Assembly (NCBI GenBank): GCA_020639115.1
Contig: JACKHG010000008.1
Span: 123,079-187,078, forward strand
Source: Phycisphaerales bacterium
Lineage (GTDB): Bacteria; Planctomycetota; Phycisphaerae; UBA1845
DNA length: 64,000 nt
Reading direction: 5' to 3'
Part shown: one piece after another, positions 17,521 to 25,555 of the stretch
Layout: each line of letters begins with the position of its first letter
Numbering within the stretch: the stretch's first letter is position 1
Notes under the pieces: generated by a model
What the model was told of the DNA's origin: nothing
The model's database searches: none
Seen by the model: the letters and a program-made list of their open reading frames with translations, nothing else
Position numbers and translations under genes: made by a program

Positions 17521-18057
17521 CTATTGCCCTTTCCACCATGGAAGCCGGTATAGAATTCGCGGAGATGCTACTACTCCGACGAGCAACACAATCGCAAGAA
17601 CCACTGGCAGAGAGTCCCACCATGACCCTACCCTGCTCGAGGGAAGCAAGCTGTCTGCAAAGTTGATGACAAGAACACCGGCTGGTACTGCAAGGAAATC
17701 CAGCACCGCCGCGGCAATACCAGTCGCGACGACCTTGCCGGAACCTCCGCTCGACAATGGTCTACGGCTAGACGCCAACTTCTTGTCGATCGCCCAGCCG
17801 AAGGCCTGCAATCGCAGGAGGGCGACAAAAAGCGCACCGATACAGAGGGCCCAAGTGGGCGACCGCAGCAGGTAAAACAGCGTGGCCCACGACAATGCGA
17901 ACGATGCGCAGAAGTACGTAAACTCCAGCGCTATCGCGTGCGACTCATCTTCTGGCAATTGCCGCTCAATCACGTGGCAGCTTTCGAACGCCCACAGCGT
18001 ATTTCTCAAAGCCGGACGGTCGACCGCGATTGGGGAGCCTTCAGGGTCGACGGTACA
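17521..18057 (-). CDS. hypothetical membrane protein, start lost or unclear
   Basis: About 175 residues with four hydrophobic segments: ALEFTYFCASFALSWATLFYLL in part, LCIGALFVALLRL, VVATGIAAAVLDFLAVPAGVLVI in part, and SLPVVLAIVLLVGVV near the C-terminus. The frame is open without a break into the REP-transposase stub at 18058-18162, and no ATG or GTG with a ribosome site lies between them; a TTG near residue TLWAFES is the nearest start codon. Either the gene lost its own 5' end when the transposase fragment moved in, or it uses a rare start. No family is recognised. Confidence in a real product is limited. Confidence 0.5.
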   Translation of the reverse strand, partial: CTVDPEGSPIAVDRPALRNTLWAFESCHVIERQLPEDESHAIALEFTYFCASFALSWATLFYLLRSPTWALCIGALFVALLRLQAFGWAIDKKLASSRRPLSSGGSGKVVATGIAAAVLDFLAVPAGVLVINFADSLLPSSRVGSWWDSLPVVLAIVLLVGVVASPRILYRLPWWKGQ

Positions 18058-18162
18058 ATCGCCGTCCGCGAAGAAAACGTCCTGGCGGCTGTTGCCGCGC
18101 CGGGTGACATAATGGGGTAGACCCGGTACGACAGCGCGCACGGTCCCTGGCACGGCGAGCAT
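18058..18162 (-). pseudogene. N-terminal stub of a REP-associated transposase
   Basis: The translated words AVVPGLPHYVTRRGNSR and QDVFFADGD match the start of RAYT-type (TnpA_REP) transposases, where V(V)PG.PHHVTQRGNRRQ.VFF is the hallmark. Only the first 35 residues remain; the HUH motif and tyrosine region are gone. The frame then runs on into an unrelated membrane protein. REP-like palindromes flank it at 17324-17349 and 19387-19413. Confidence 0.75.
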
Positions 18163-18303
18163 CGTACCACCGGTTGTGCCCGGGCCGGCAAGCCAACGGC
18201 GCGTCGCCCCGGTAACTCCGGATCACATTCCTCTGACGGTTTTCGCGAACACAACGAAGACGCGGGAGGACGTGGTGACCGTCCCGAGTCAGTTCCAGTT
18301 CGT

Positions 18304-18771
18304 TTACTGATCACTTGCAGCCTGGAATTCATCGGCGGCCCCAAACCAGTACTTCTGCAGCCTGCAATGCAACGTTCCATCGGGATTTCGAGCAATCAGA
18401 AGTGCGTACCGGTACGCACGGCCGTACCATGTGCCCGCAGTTGGCTCCAGCAAATACAAGTTCTCAGACTCACCAATCGGAACATCCACGACTACCGGCC
18501 GAGACACTTCCCCGTCAACAGGAATGTAGGGAACGTGCCTGAGCGGATGGTGGCTGTAGAAGTTTTCAAGCTCCTGAATGCCCTCAGGCATTCGATGCTC
18601 TTCATCCAGGAACAACTCGAGAGCATTCGCATACGGCGCGAATCTCATGAACCGACGCGTGTTCTCTCGTGTGAAGATGAACAGGAACACCATGGCCAAG
18701 GTGGCCGCCAAACAAAGACATGCGACCAGAGCCCGCCTTTTTGGGGTGCGAGTCAAGACAGCATCACTCAC
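18304..18771 (-). CDS. hypothetical membrane-anchored protein
   Basis: A 155-residue protein with a basic N-terminus, one membrane span (ALVACLCLAATLAMVFLFI in residues about 14-32) and an exported domain of about 120 residues. The exported part has acidic and aromatic stretches (ELFLDEEHRMPEGIQELENFY) and a PYIPVDGEVSRPVV segment. It looks like a pseudopilin-type or secreted domain but I do not recognise it. The ribosome site is weak. It is upstream of, and on the same strand as, the membrane ORF ending at 17521. Confidence 0.55.
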   Translation of the reverse strand: MSDAVLTRTPKRRALVACLCLAATLAMVFLFIFTRENTRRFMRFAPYANALELFLDEEHRMPEGIQELENFYSHHPLRHVPYIPVDGEVSRPVVVDVPIGESENLYLLEPTAGTWYGRAYRYALLIARNPDGTLHCRLQKYWFGAADEFQAASDQ

Positions 18772-19449
18772 AAGATTCTAACGCCGAGAGACGTCCAACA
18801 AGCTTGAAAAACCAGTGCCTTCGGAACAGTCGCCAAGTTTCATGATGGACAGAGGCGAAACACAAGTCCCAAGAATAAGACAACTCAAGACAATCACCAA
18901 GTCGCCGTCTCCTCGACCGCGCGACGTGGCCAGCTGCCGGGGAGCATGCAAACATGCCGCCAGAGATGCGACTCCTGCTTGGCAATGAGACTGTCGCTCC
19001 CAGCGAACGGCCCGTACGCGGGCACCGCTCGCTGCAGCCGTCCTCGTCCTGCCGCGCACAGCGCGATGCGCTGCCGCTTGACATCCCACATCCTGCGCGA
19101 ACGTGCGAGGTCGAGCAAGCCCGTAACGTCGACACCACCAACGTGGGCGGAGGAACTCGACCACGGATGGGTCCGCGGAAAGGTCCTCGCTTGACTTGAC
19201 CGCCACACACGTGAGCGGCCCGGGCGAATGGAGAGCCAAGGCTCCGGACTTGCGTCCGGGGTTCTGATTGCGCCGGGTGAACCTGTCGTGCGTCCCTGCT
19301 GGCATGGACGCGCAGAAAGCGCTGGACGAACCGGGCTGCGTCGGCCAAGATGCCGCGGAGGCTAGGTGCTTCCGGCGGGCGATTTTGCCGGCACTGCTCG
19401 AGAGCAGTAGCACACAAGAAGCGGTGGCACACTGGATGCGGAGCTATCC
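18772..19449. other. gene-poor stretch with a REP-like palindrome and a degenerate repeat
   Basis: Open frames here are Arg/Ser/Cys-rich and lack ribosome sites, so I call no gene. A REP-like palindrome of the second family, GCCGGCACTGCTC-GAGAGCAGTAGCAC, sits at 19387-19413. The segment around 19305-19350 (CGCAGAAAGCGCTGGACGAAC... TCGGCCAAG) resembles 17396-17435 (CGCAGAAAACGCTCGACGAAC... TCGGCCAAG), so the two ends of this region carry diverged copies of one sequence. Confidence 0.5.
19387..19413. repeat. REP-like palindrome, second family
   Basis: The core GCACTGCTC / GAGCAGT(A)GC pairs around a very short loop. It belongs with the palindromes at 17324-17349 and 40669-40784 and lies about 1.2 kb from the REP-transposase stub at 18058-18162. 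Confidence 0.6.
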
Positions 19450-19908
19450 ATGCGCGGGACATCACGGTCGAGGCGATTCGGAATCCAGTGGGCAGCTCGT
19501 GGGCACGTGCTGGTCGGCGGCGCGGCGGCGGTCGCCCTGCTGCTGGCGGCGAGCGGGTGCGTGCGCCGGACGGTGACGATCAACACGGTGCCGCAGGGCG
19601 CCACGGTCTGGCTGAACGACGAAGAAGTCGGCAAGACGCCGGTGGACGTGGACTTCCTGTGGTACGGCGACTACGACGTGACGGCTCGGCTGGCGGGCTA
19701 CGAGACGCTGCACACCCATCAGAACCTCACCGCGCCGTGGTACCAGGTGCCCGGCATCGACTTCTTCTCCGAGGTGCTCTGGCCGGGCTGGATCCACGAC
19801 GAGCGGTCAATGAACTTCGCGATGATCCCCGCGCCCGAGCCGGACCGCGAGCAGCTCCTGCGCGCGGCGGAGGCGTTCCGGACGCGCACGCTCGAATCCG
19901 ACGAGTAA
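19450..19908 (+). CDS. PEGA-domain lipoprotein
   Basis: A 152-residue exported protein. The signal peptide ends in the lipobox LLAASGC (Cys about residue 37). A PEGA domain follows at once: TVTINTVPQGATVWLNDEEVGKTP in outline (residues 41-65), then the second-strand pattern YDVTARLAGYE. PEGA domains are short beta-sandwich repeats found in surface and carbohydrate-associated proteins. The C-terminal half is Trp/Pro-rich and ends with a charged helix. It is convergent with the AsmA-like gene. Confidence 0.85.
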   Translation: MRGTSRSRRFGIQWAARGHVLVGGAAAVALLLAASGCVRRTVTINTVPQGATVWLNDEEVGKTPVDVDFLWYGDYDVTARLAGYETLHTHQNLTAPWYQVPGIDFFSEVLWPGWIHDERSMNFAMIPAPEPDREQLLRAAEAFRTRTLESDE

Positions 19909-19975
19909 TCTCCGTTCCACACATGGCGGGTGACAGGCTGACGGACGCTCCGCGCGCCGGCCGAGCGCGTCAGAT

Positions 19976-21499
19976 TCAGTTCTCATCCTCGGCGCGTTTG
20001 AACCGTTCGAGCAGATGGCGGCTGTCGTAGTCGGCGAGGCGGTTGCGCACCTCGTCGACGAGTCCGCCGATGGGAAACACGCGATCCGGCGCGTCGAGCA
20101 CGCCGATCTCGCGGCCGAACAGCTTGAGGGTGAGGACGGTTTCGCCCTTGTCGCCGTGGGTGCCCTTCACGCGCAGCTCGTCGCCGTCGGCCACGAGCCG
20201 GCAGCCCATCCGCGTGTACTCGACGCTCTCCGGCAGGTAATCCCCAATCCGCCCGAGGTCCACGCCGAGCGCCTCCTTCGCGAGCGCCAGCACGACGGCC
20301 CGCTCGATGATCCCGGGCGCGTCCTTCGGCGGCACCACGTCGATCTCGACGTCCGCGTGGCGCAGGTCGTCGTCCTCGATCAGCAGCGCGTTGACCTTCA
20401 CGTGCACGACGCCGGTGATCCGGCCGCGACCGATCAGCCGCGTCACCGCCTCCGCAGGGACGTGGGCGACGTCCGCCTTGGCGCTGAGCAGTTGCAGCGA
20501 CCGGTCGGCGTAGACGCACCGCGCCACCGAGACGTCCGCCTGGCCGCGCAGGTCGGTTATGCCGAGGATGTGCGCGAGGTCCGCCACCTGGATGTCCTGG
20601 AGCCGCCCGCCGAAGGCGAGCGCCAGGATCTGCCCGGGCGCGACGCGCGCTTCGGTCAGCTCGACGTCCAGCCGGCCATGGACGACGCCGGTTGGAAGCG
20701 TCCGCGTGAAATCCTCGAGCCGCGCGTCCTCGACGGCCCCGCGGAGCGTGTAGACCTGCCGGGCGGACGTCGGCCGGAACGACACGGTCCCCTCGTACCA
20801 CCCGCTGTTGACCGGGGCGCCGGTCATCTCCTCGAGGGCGAGCGAGCCCAGCGGCATGCGCGGCACGTTGAGGAGGATATTGCGAAATTCCAATTCGTTG
20901 CCGCTGCGGAAGGCCGCGCGGATGGTGATCGGCTCGTCCACGGTCGTGCCGTTGAGCGTGTAAGTTTCGAGCTGGGCCTGGCCGCTGCCGTCGGGCTCGA
21001 AGGTGACGAGCCCGTCGGCGTCCTGGGCCTCGAGGTGGAGTTCCGGTTGGCGCCAGCGCAGGTCGATGTCATGGAAGCGGACGTTGGCGAGGTTGAGCTC
21101 GGTGAAGTCGTGGGCGAGTCCGCCGCGCAGCACGTCGCGGTAATCGCCCTCGCCGAGTGTCTTGGAGCCGAGCTGCAGCCAGCCGTCGTAGACGTCGAGT
21201 TCGTTGACGCGGGCCGCTTCGCCGGCAGCCTCTTGCCAGACCGCGTGCTCGGCGGCGAAGATCTGGGTTTTTCCACCGGGCAGGTAGAGGCGGACGCCGA
21301 AGAAGCCGCGGCTGGTGCGGGTGCGCGGCTCGACGTCGTCGATGCGCGTCGGCAGGGTGAGGAACTCGCCGACGGACCGGGCCACCTCCGCCCGGTAGGC
21401 GTCGCTGTGGATGTAGAGGGCGTACCCGGAGGTCACCGAGAGCGAACCGATGACCAGCAGGAGCGTGAGGGCGAAGAGAATTCGGCGGTGCCAGAGCAT
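19976..21499 (-). CDS. AsmA/TamB-like membrane-anchored protein
   Basis: This 507-residue protein has one N-terminal membrane anchor (LFALTLLLVIGSLSVTSGYALY, about residues 8-29, quoted in part as the family hallmark) and a long beta-rich periplasmic region with no cysteine pairs. Early on it has the pattern of an AsmA-type repeat: a two-residue turn at each strand end and the segment LDVYDGWLQLGSKTL. The later part has GRLDVELTEARVAPGQ and GRGRITGVVHVKVNALLIEDDD, which resembles the AsmA/DUF3971-like C-terminal groove region. These proteins form bridge-like grooves for lipid movement or assembly. It lies 32 bases downstream of aroC on the same strand, probably co-transcribed. The family call is by pattern only. 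Confidence 0.7.
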   Translation of the reverse strand: MLWHRRILFALTLLLVIGSLSVTSGYALYIHSDAYRAEVARSVGEFLTLPTRIDDVEPRTRTSRGFFGVRLYLPGGKTQIFAAEHAVWQEAAGEAARVNELDVYDGWLQLGSKTLGEGDYRDVLRGGLAHDFTELNLANVRFHDIDLRWRQPELHLEAQDADGLVTFEPDGSGQAQLETYTLNGTTVDEPITIRAAFRSGNELEFRNILLNVPRMPLGSLALEEMTGAPVNSGWYEGTVSFRPTSARQVYTLRGAVEDARLEDFTRTLPTGVVHGRLDVELTEARVAPGQILALAFGGRLQDIQVADLAHILGITDLRGQADVSVARCVYADRSLQLLSAKADVAHVPAEAVTRLIGRGRITGVVHVKVNALLIEDDDLRHADVEIDVVPPKDAPGIIERAVVLALAKEALGVDLGRIGDYLPESVEYTRMGCRLVADGDELRVKGTHGDKGETVLTLKLFGREIGVLDAPDRVFPIGGLVDEVRNRLADYDSRHLLERFKRAEDEN

Positions 21500-21531
21500 G
21501 GTCGTTCCCGCGCGCGGCGCAGGCGTTTGAA

Positions 21532-22683
21532 CTACAGCTTGCGCAGCTCGCTGAGGTAGTGGGCGTGCGCGGCGCGCACCTCGTTCAGCGTATCGCCGCC
21601 GAACTTCTCGAGGAAGGCGCGGGCCACTTCGAACGCCACGACGTTCTCCGCGACGACGCTCGCCGCGGGCACGGCGCAGACGTCGCTGCGTTCGTAGTCG
21701 CTGCGCTCGGGCTGCTTCGTGATCAGATTCACGCTGTCCATGCCCTTGAGCAGCGTGGCGATCGGTTTCATGACGCCGCGGACGATGACGGGCATGCCGT
21801 CGGTCATGCCGCCCTCGAGGCCGCCGAGGCGGTTGGTCTGGCGGACGAAACCGACGCTGGCGGTGTCGCGCTGCGCCGGATCGAAGTAGATGGCGTCGTG
21901 CACTTCACTCCCGGGCTTTTCCCCTACGGCGAAGCCGTCGCCGATCGCCACCGCCTTGAACGCCTGGATGCTCATGACAGCGTAGGCGATGCGCGCGTCC
22001 AGCTTGTCCTGCCAGCGGAAGCAACTGCCCACGCCCGGCACGACGCCGTGCACCTGCACCTCGACCACGCCGCCCAGCGTGTCCTTGTCCTCTTTGGCCT
22101 TGCGGATCGCGGCGATCATCGCCTCAGCCGCGAGCGGGTCGGGCGTGTAGGCCTCGTTGCGATCGCGGTCCGCCCGCAGCTTCGCCGGGTCCACCGGCGT
22201 GCGCACCTGCGCCTCGACCTCGCCGATGCGCCGCACGAAACCGACGGTCTCAATCGCGAATTCGCGCAGGAGGCAGCGGGCGATCGCGCCAGCCGCCACG
22301 CGGCCCGTCGTCTCGCGGGCACTGGCGCGTTCGAGCGTTTCGCGGCAGTCCTGGGTGAGCCACTTGAGGCTGCCCGCCAGGTCCGCGTGCCCCGGCCGCG
22401 GCCGATTGACCGCGCCGGCTGAGTCGATCCGCCAGTCCTTGTTGACGATCTGCACCGCGAGCGGCGAGCCGATGGTAACGCCGTTGCGGATGCCGGAGAG
22501 GATGTTGACGGCGTCGCGTTCGATCTTCATGCGGCCGCCGCGGCCGTAGCCCCCCTGCCGCCGGGCCAGCTCGCCGTTGATGAAATCCAAATCGAGCGTC
22601 AGCCCCGCCGGCAGCCCCTCGATCAGCACGATCAAGGCCTGCCCGTGCGATTCACCCGCGGTACGATAGTCCAGTATTCCCAT
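21532..22683 (-). CDS. aroC: chorismate synthase
   Basis: The last shikimate-pathway enzyme: 5-enolpyruvylshikimate 3-phosphate to chorismate, with reduced FMN. The 383-residue length is standard. Signature motifs are GESHGQAL near the N-terminus, RRQGGYGRGGRMKIE with the basic residues that bind the substrate, RPGHADLAG near residue 100, ERASARETTGRVAAGA near residue 120, and GGMTDGMPV with the following Arg-rich C-terminal part. The ATG at 22683 gives the normal MGILDYRTAGESHG start; a GTG at 22734 would add 17 residues that are not conserved in the family. It is downstream of the OLD nuclease on the same strand with 50 bases between. Confidence 0.96.
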   Translation of the reverse strand: MGILDYRTAGESHGQALIVLIEGLPAGLTLDLDFINGELARRQGGYGRGGRMKIERDAVNILSGIRNGVTIGSPLAVQIVNKDWRIDSAGAVNRPRPGHADLAGSLKWLTQDCRETLERASARETTGRVAAGAIARCLLREFAIETVGFVRRIGEVEAQVRTPVDPAKLRADRDRNEAYTPDPLAAEAMIAAIRKAKEDKDTLGGVVEVQVHGVVPGVGSCFRWQDKLDARIAYAVMSIQAFKAVAIGDGFAVGEKPGSEVHDAIYFDPAQRDTASVGFVRQTNRLGGLEGGMTDGMPVIVRGVMKPIATLLKGMDSVNLITKQPERSDYERSDVCAVPAASVVAENVVAFEVARAFLEKFGGDTLNEVRAAHAHYLSELRKL

Positions 22684-22733
22684 ATGCCGCTTCACCTGGT
22701 TTTGAGCTGACGCCCGAAGACTGCGGACGACCA

Positions 22734-24506
22734 CTAGGCACGCACCGGGCGTGCCTTCTCCGCGACCGCCGCGATGGCATCCAGCGCGCCGCGAATTTCA
22801 GGGTCAACTTCGTCTGCCGAAACGAGCTTGGCCAGTTCATGATACTCCGATTTACGCATGGACAGTGGCAGACCGAGCTTACTGAAGAAATTACGAAACA
22901 GAGGATCAAGGAAGTCATCAGTTGCCTTGATATCCGTCGACCATGGTCCCGGCTTGCCCAGCCTGTCGAGCGCCTCGCTCAGCTCCCGAATGCAATCCCT
23001 CATCACCGCGATGCGTTGATCGGCTTCCGCCATTGCGAAGAGGTCTTCACGCCCGCCCTCTGCCCAGCGCAGCAGTACCTCTTCCCTGCAGAAGTAGTTC
23101 TCGATCTCGCGTTTGGTCCATTGGCGCTCATCAAGTTCCAGCGTGGGTCGCAACTCACGATCCAGGCGGTCGAAAATGGCGATGCCCACCAGATCGTCCT
23201 TCGCCTCACGCAGACCGTGGAAATGGTCGCGCGCACGTTGGGGAAGGCTCGTGGAAACGTAATGTACAAAGGGCTTTTCAAGCAGTCTTGCAGCCGGATG
23301 GCTCAGCACGTGGGCGAAGGCCAACAACACCGCGAGGTCCGTCGAACCCTCCAGGTATAATACCCAACCTTGCTCTTCGGCCTGAAAATAATGGTCCCAG
23401 CCGATGTCCGACAGAGCCTTGGTAACCTGGCTGCCTTTGTCGTTGACGCGTCGCGGCGAACCCACGAACGAAATGACCGTCCCTCGGCCCGCGGCTTCAT
23501 TCATGAGCACTTCCGAATGACTCGCCGCGATGATTTGCGATCCAGAATTCGCCGCGATTGACGTGATCGTCTGATAGATCTGTCGCTGGCGGAGGATCTC
23601 CAGATGAGCGTCGGGTTCATCGATGAGCAGCACACTGCCGGGATTCGAGTAGAGATATGCAAGCAGAAGCAGTGTCTGCTGCAGCCCCCTTCCAGCCGAC
23701 GACAGGTCGAGCTCGGGTCGGCGTTCTCCGCGCTCACGATAGCTCAGTGTGATCTCGCTCCTTTCGGCGATGTAGTTCGGCGCTGACAACTCGACTCCGA
23801 AAAGATCGGCAACACAGGCCACAAGTTCACGCCACTCGGCACTCACCTCGTGAGCCTCCGCCGACGTGACGTTTTTATATGCAATGGAATGACAGAGATT
23901 GCGGAGCACCTGTGCGGTTTGACCTTGTCCGATCAGATAGGCAACCTCGCCGGGCTGCTTGGTGAATTCGCGATCCGCAAGTCCGGACATCGGCGGGAGG
24001 TATGCGACAGACACATCTGGCGCCTGCGCAGGTATTGGCGTGCGCTTGGCCTTGTGGACCGGTACGTCCTCGAACCCCTCTTCACGGATCGGCCTGCAAT
24101 AAAACGACTCCTCATTGCTGTAGTCGAACTCCAGCCCGCAGGACCATGGTTGGTCCGCCGCCACCCCGTCGACGATCACTTCGATGCGAATGTTGTTCGT
24201 CCGGGTCTTGCCGTTCTGCTGCTCGACGTTGCGCACATGGAGGTCACGCCACAGCAGATTCGCGGCTGGAACGGGGATGGACACCAAGTCCCGACGGTTG
24301 ATCGTCACGCCCGGCCGCTTTTCCGGCGAAGCCGCCCCCTTCCGCTTCGCCATCCACTGGCGCACACCCACGCCCCAGAGCGCGAGGCCCTGTAGTGCCG
24401 TGGTCTTGCCTCGATTGTTGGGTCCAATGAAGACGACAGACTTCCCAAGCTCGATATCAGCGTCCGGAAAGCGCTTGAAATTGCGTAGCCTGAGACGAGT
24501 CAGCAT
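22734..24506 (-). CDS. OLD-family ATP-dependent nuclease (ABC-type ATPase plus TOPRIM)
   Basis: This 590-residue protein joins an SMC/ABC-like ATPase to a C-terminal TOPRIM nuclease, the layout of class 1 OLD proteins, Gabija GajA and related phage-defence enzymes. Walker A is GPNNRGKTT (residues 28-36), the signature-like motif SSAGRGLQQ (269-277), Walker B LLIDEPDAHLE (293-303) and the switch histidine in ASHSEV (His330). The TOPRIM part shows EGSTD (386-390) and the acidic FDRLD (445-449). No GajB-like helicase lies next to it: neighbours are aroC and purC, so it appears to be a single-gene system placed in a housekeeping cluster. Base composition is lower in GC than its neighbours by eye, which fits recent transfer. 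Its start is a good ATG, with weak ribosome site. Confidence 0.88.
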   Translation of the reverse strand: MLTRLRLRNFKRFPDADIELGKSVVFIGPNNRGKTTALQGLALWGVGVRQWMAKRKGAASPEKRPGVTINRRDLVSIPVPAANLLWRDLHVRNVEQQNGKTRTNNIRIEVIVDGVAADQPWSCGLEFDYSNEESFYCRPIREEGFEDVPVHKAKRTPIPAQAPDVSVAYLPPMSGLADREFTKQPGEVAYLIGQGQTAQVLRNLCHSIAYKNVTSAEAHEVSAEWRELVACVADLFGVELSAPNYIAERSEITLSYRERGERRPELDLSSAGRGLQQTLLLLAYLYSNPGSVLLIDEPDAHLEILRQRQIYQTITSIAANSGSQIIAASHSEVLMNEAAGRGTVISFVGSPRRVNDKGSQVTKALSDIGWDHYFQAEEQGWVLYLEGSTDLAVLLAFAHVLSHPAARLLEKPFVHYVSTSLPQRARDHFHGLREAKDDLVGIAIFDRLDRELRPTLELDERQWTKREIENYFCREEVLLRWAEGGREDLFAMAEADQRIAVMRDCIRELSEALDRLGKPGPWSTDIKATDDFLDPLFRNFFSKLGLPLSMRKSEYHELAKLVSADEVDPEIRGALDAIAAVAEKARPVRA

Positions 24507-24551
24507 GCGGACGATCCCGAGTCGAATTCCACTTCGCCGAACACTCGGCCT

Positions 24552-25445
24552 CTACTTCATCAACCGCTCGCACGCTTCGCGGTACTTGGCGGCTGTGTTC
24601 TTCACGATTTCCGCGGGCAGTTCCGGACCCGGCGGGGTCTTGTCCCACTGGCCCGCCTCGACCAGCCCGGTGAGGTAGTTGCGCACGTACTGCTTGTCGA
24701 AGCTGTCCTGGTCGCGGCCGGGCGCGTAGTCGTCCGCCGGCCAGAAGCGCGACGAGTCCGGCGTGAGCACTTCGTCGATGAGCACGTACTCGCCGCCCAC
24801 CTTGCCGAACTCGAACTTCGTGTCGGCGATGATGATGCCGCGCTGGGCTGCGTACTCAGCCGCCCGCTGGTATATCTGCAGGCTGCGATCGCGGAGCATG
24901 GCCATCACGTCGACGCCGACGAGTTCGCCCGCACGCGCGAACGAGATGTTCTCGTCGTGGCCCTCCTCCTCTTTCGTGGCCGGCGTAAAGAGCGGCTCGG
25001 GCAGCTTGTCACACTGTTTGAGGCCTGCCGGCAGCTCGATTCCGCACACCTCGCCGGCGGTCTGGTAGCTCGTCCACCCGCTGCCCGCGAGGTATCCGCG
25101 GACGACGCACTCGATGGGGACGACCTCGGCCTTCCGGCAGAGCGTGGCCCGCCCGCGAAGCTGGTCCAGGTACGGCTCCATCCCAGCCGGCGCCGTGTCC
25201 TCGACCACCTCGATGAAGTGGTTCGGCACCGCGTCGCCCAGGAAATCGAACCAGAAACGCGAGATCTCCGTGAGCATCCGCCCCTTGCCGGGAATCGGCG
25301 TCGGCATGACCACGTCGTAGGCGCTGATCCGGTCGGTCGCGACGAGCATCAACCGGTCGCCCAGATCGTACACGTCGCGGACCTTGCCACGCCGTACCGG
25401 CACCTTGGGAATCTCGGTCTGCGTGATCACCGCGTCAGCCGCCAT
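24552..25445 (-). CDS. purC: SAICAR synthase
   Basis: Phosphoribosylaminoimidazole-succinocarboxamide synthase, which joins aspartate to CAIR with ATP in purine synthesis. The 297-residue length matches the long (yeast/ADE1-like) form. Motifs seen: RRGKVRDVYDLG at the start, DRISAYDVVMPTPIPGKG, VRGYLAGSGW, LPEPLFTPATKEE, FEFGKV near the ATP site and IDEVLTPDSSRFWP. The ATG at 25445 follows GAGAGGAG; the frame extends upstream to 25541 without good support. It is divergent from the dehydrogenase at 25556. Confidence 0.96.
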   Translation of the reverse strand: MAADAVITQTEIPKVPVRRGKVRDVYDLGDRLMLVATDRISAYDVVMPTPIPGKGRMLTEISRFWFDFLGDAVPNHFIEVVEDTAPAGMEPYLDQLRGRATLCRKAEVVPIECVVRGYLAGSGWTSYQTAGEVCGIELPAGLKQCDKLPEPLFTPATKEEEGHDENISFARAGELVGVDVMAMLRDRSLQIYQRAAEYAAQRGIIIADTKFEFGKVGGEYVLIDEVLTPDSSRFWPADDYAPGRDQDSFDKQYVRNYLTGLVEAGQWDKTPPGPELPAEIVKNTAAKYREACERLMK

Positions 25446-25555
25446 CGTCCACTCCTCTCGTGATTCGTAGGCCCACATTTCACCCGCGACGCCAGCCCTA
25501 TATACTCGACGGACCGCAGCTTGCGAAGCCCCGGCGGACATTATCGAGGCTCACT

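Noticed and set aside
18764..19465. Minus-strand open frames of 210-230 codons
   Set aside because: No ribosome site, no domain, very Arg/Ser/Cys-rich; they overlap each other and contain a REP palindrome.
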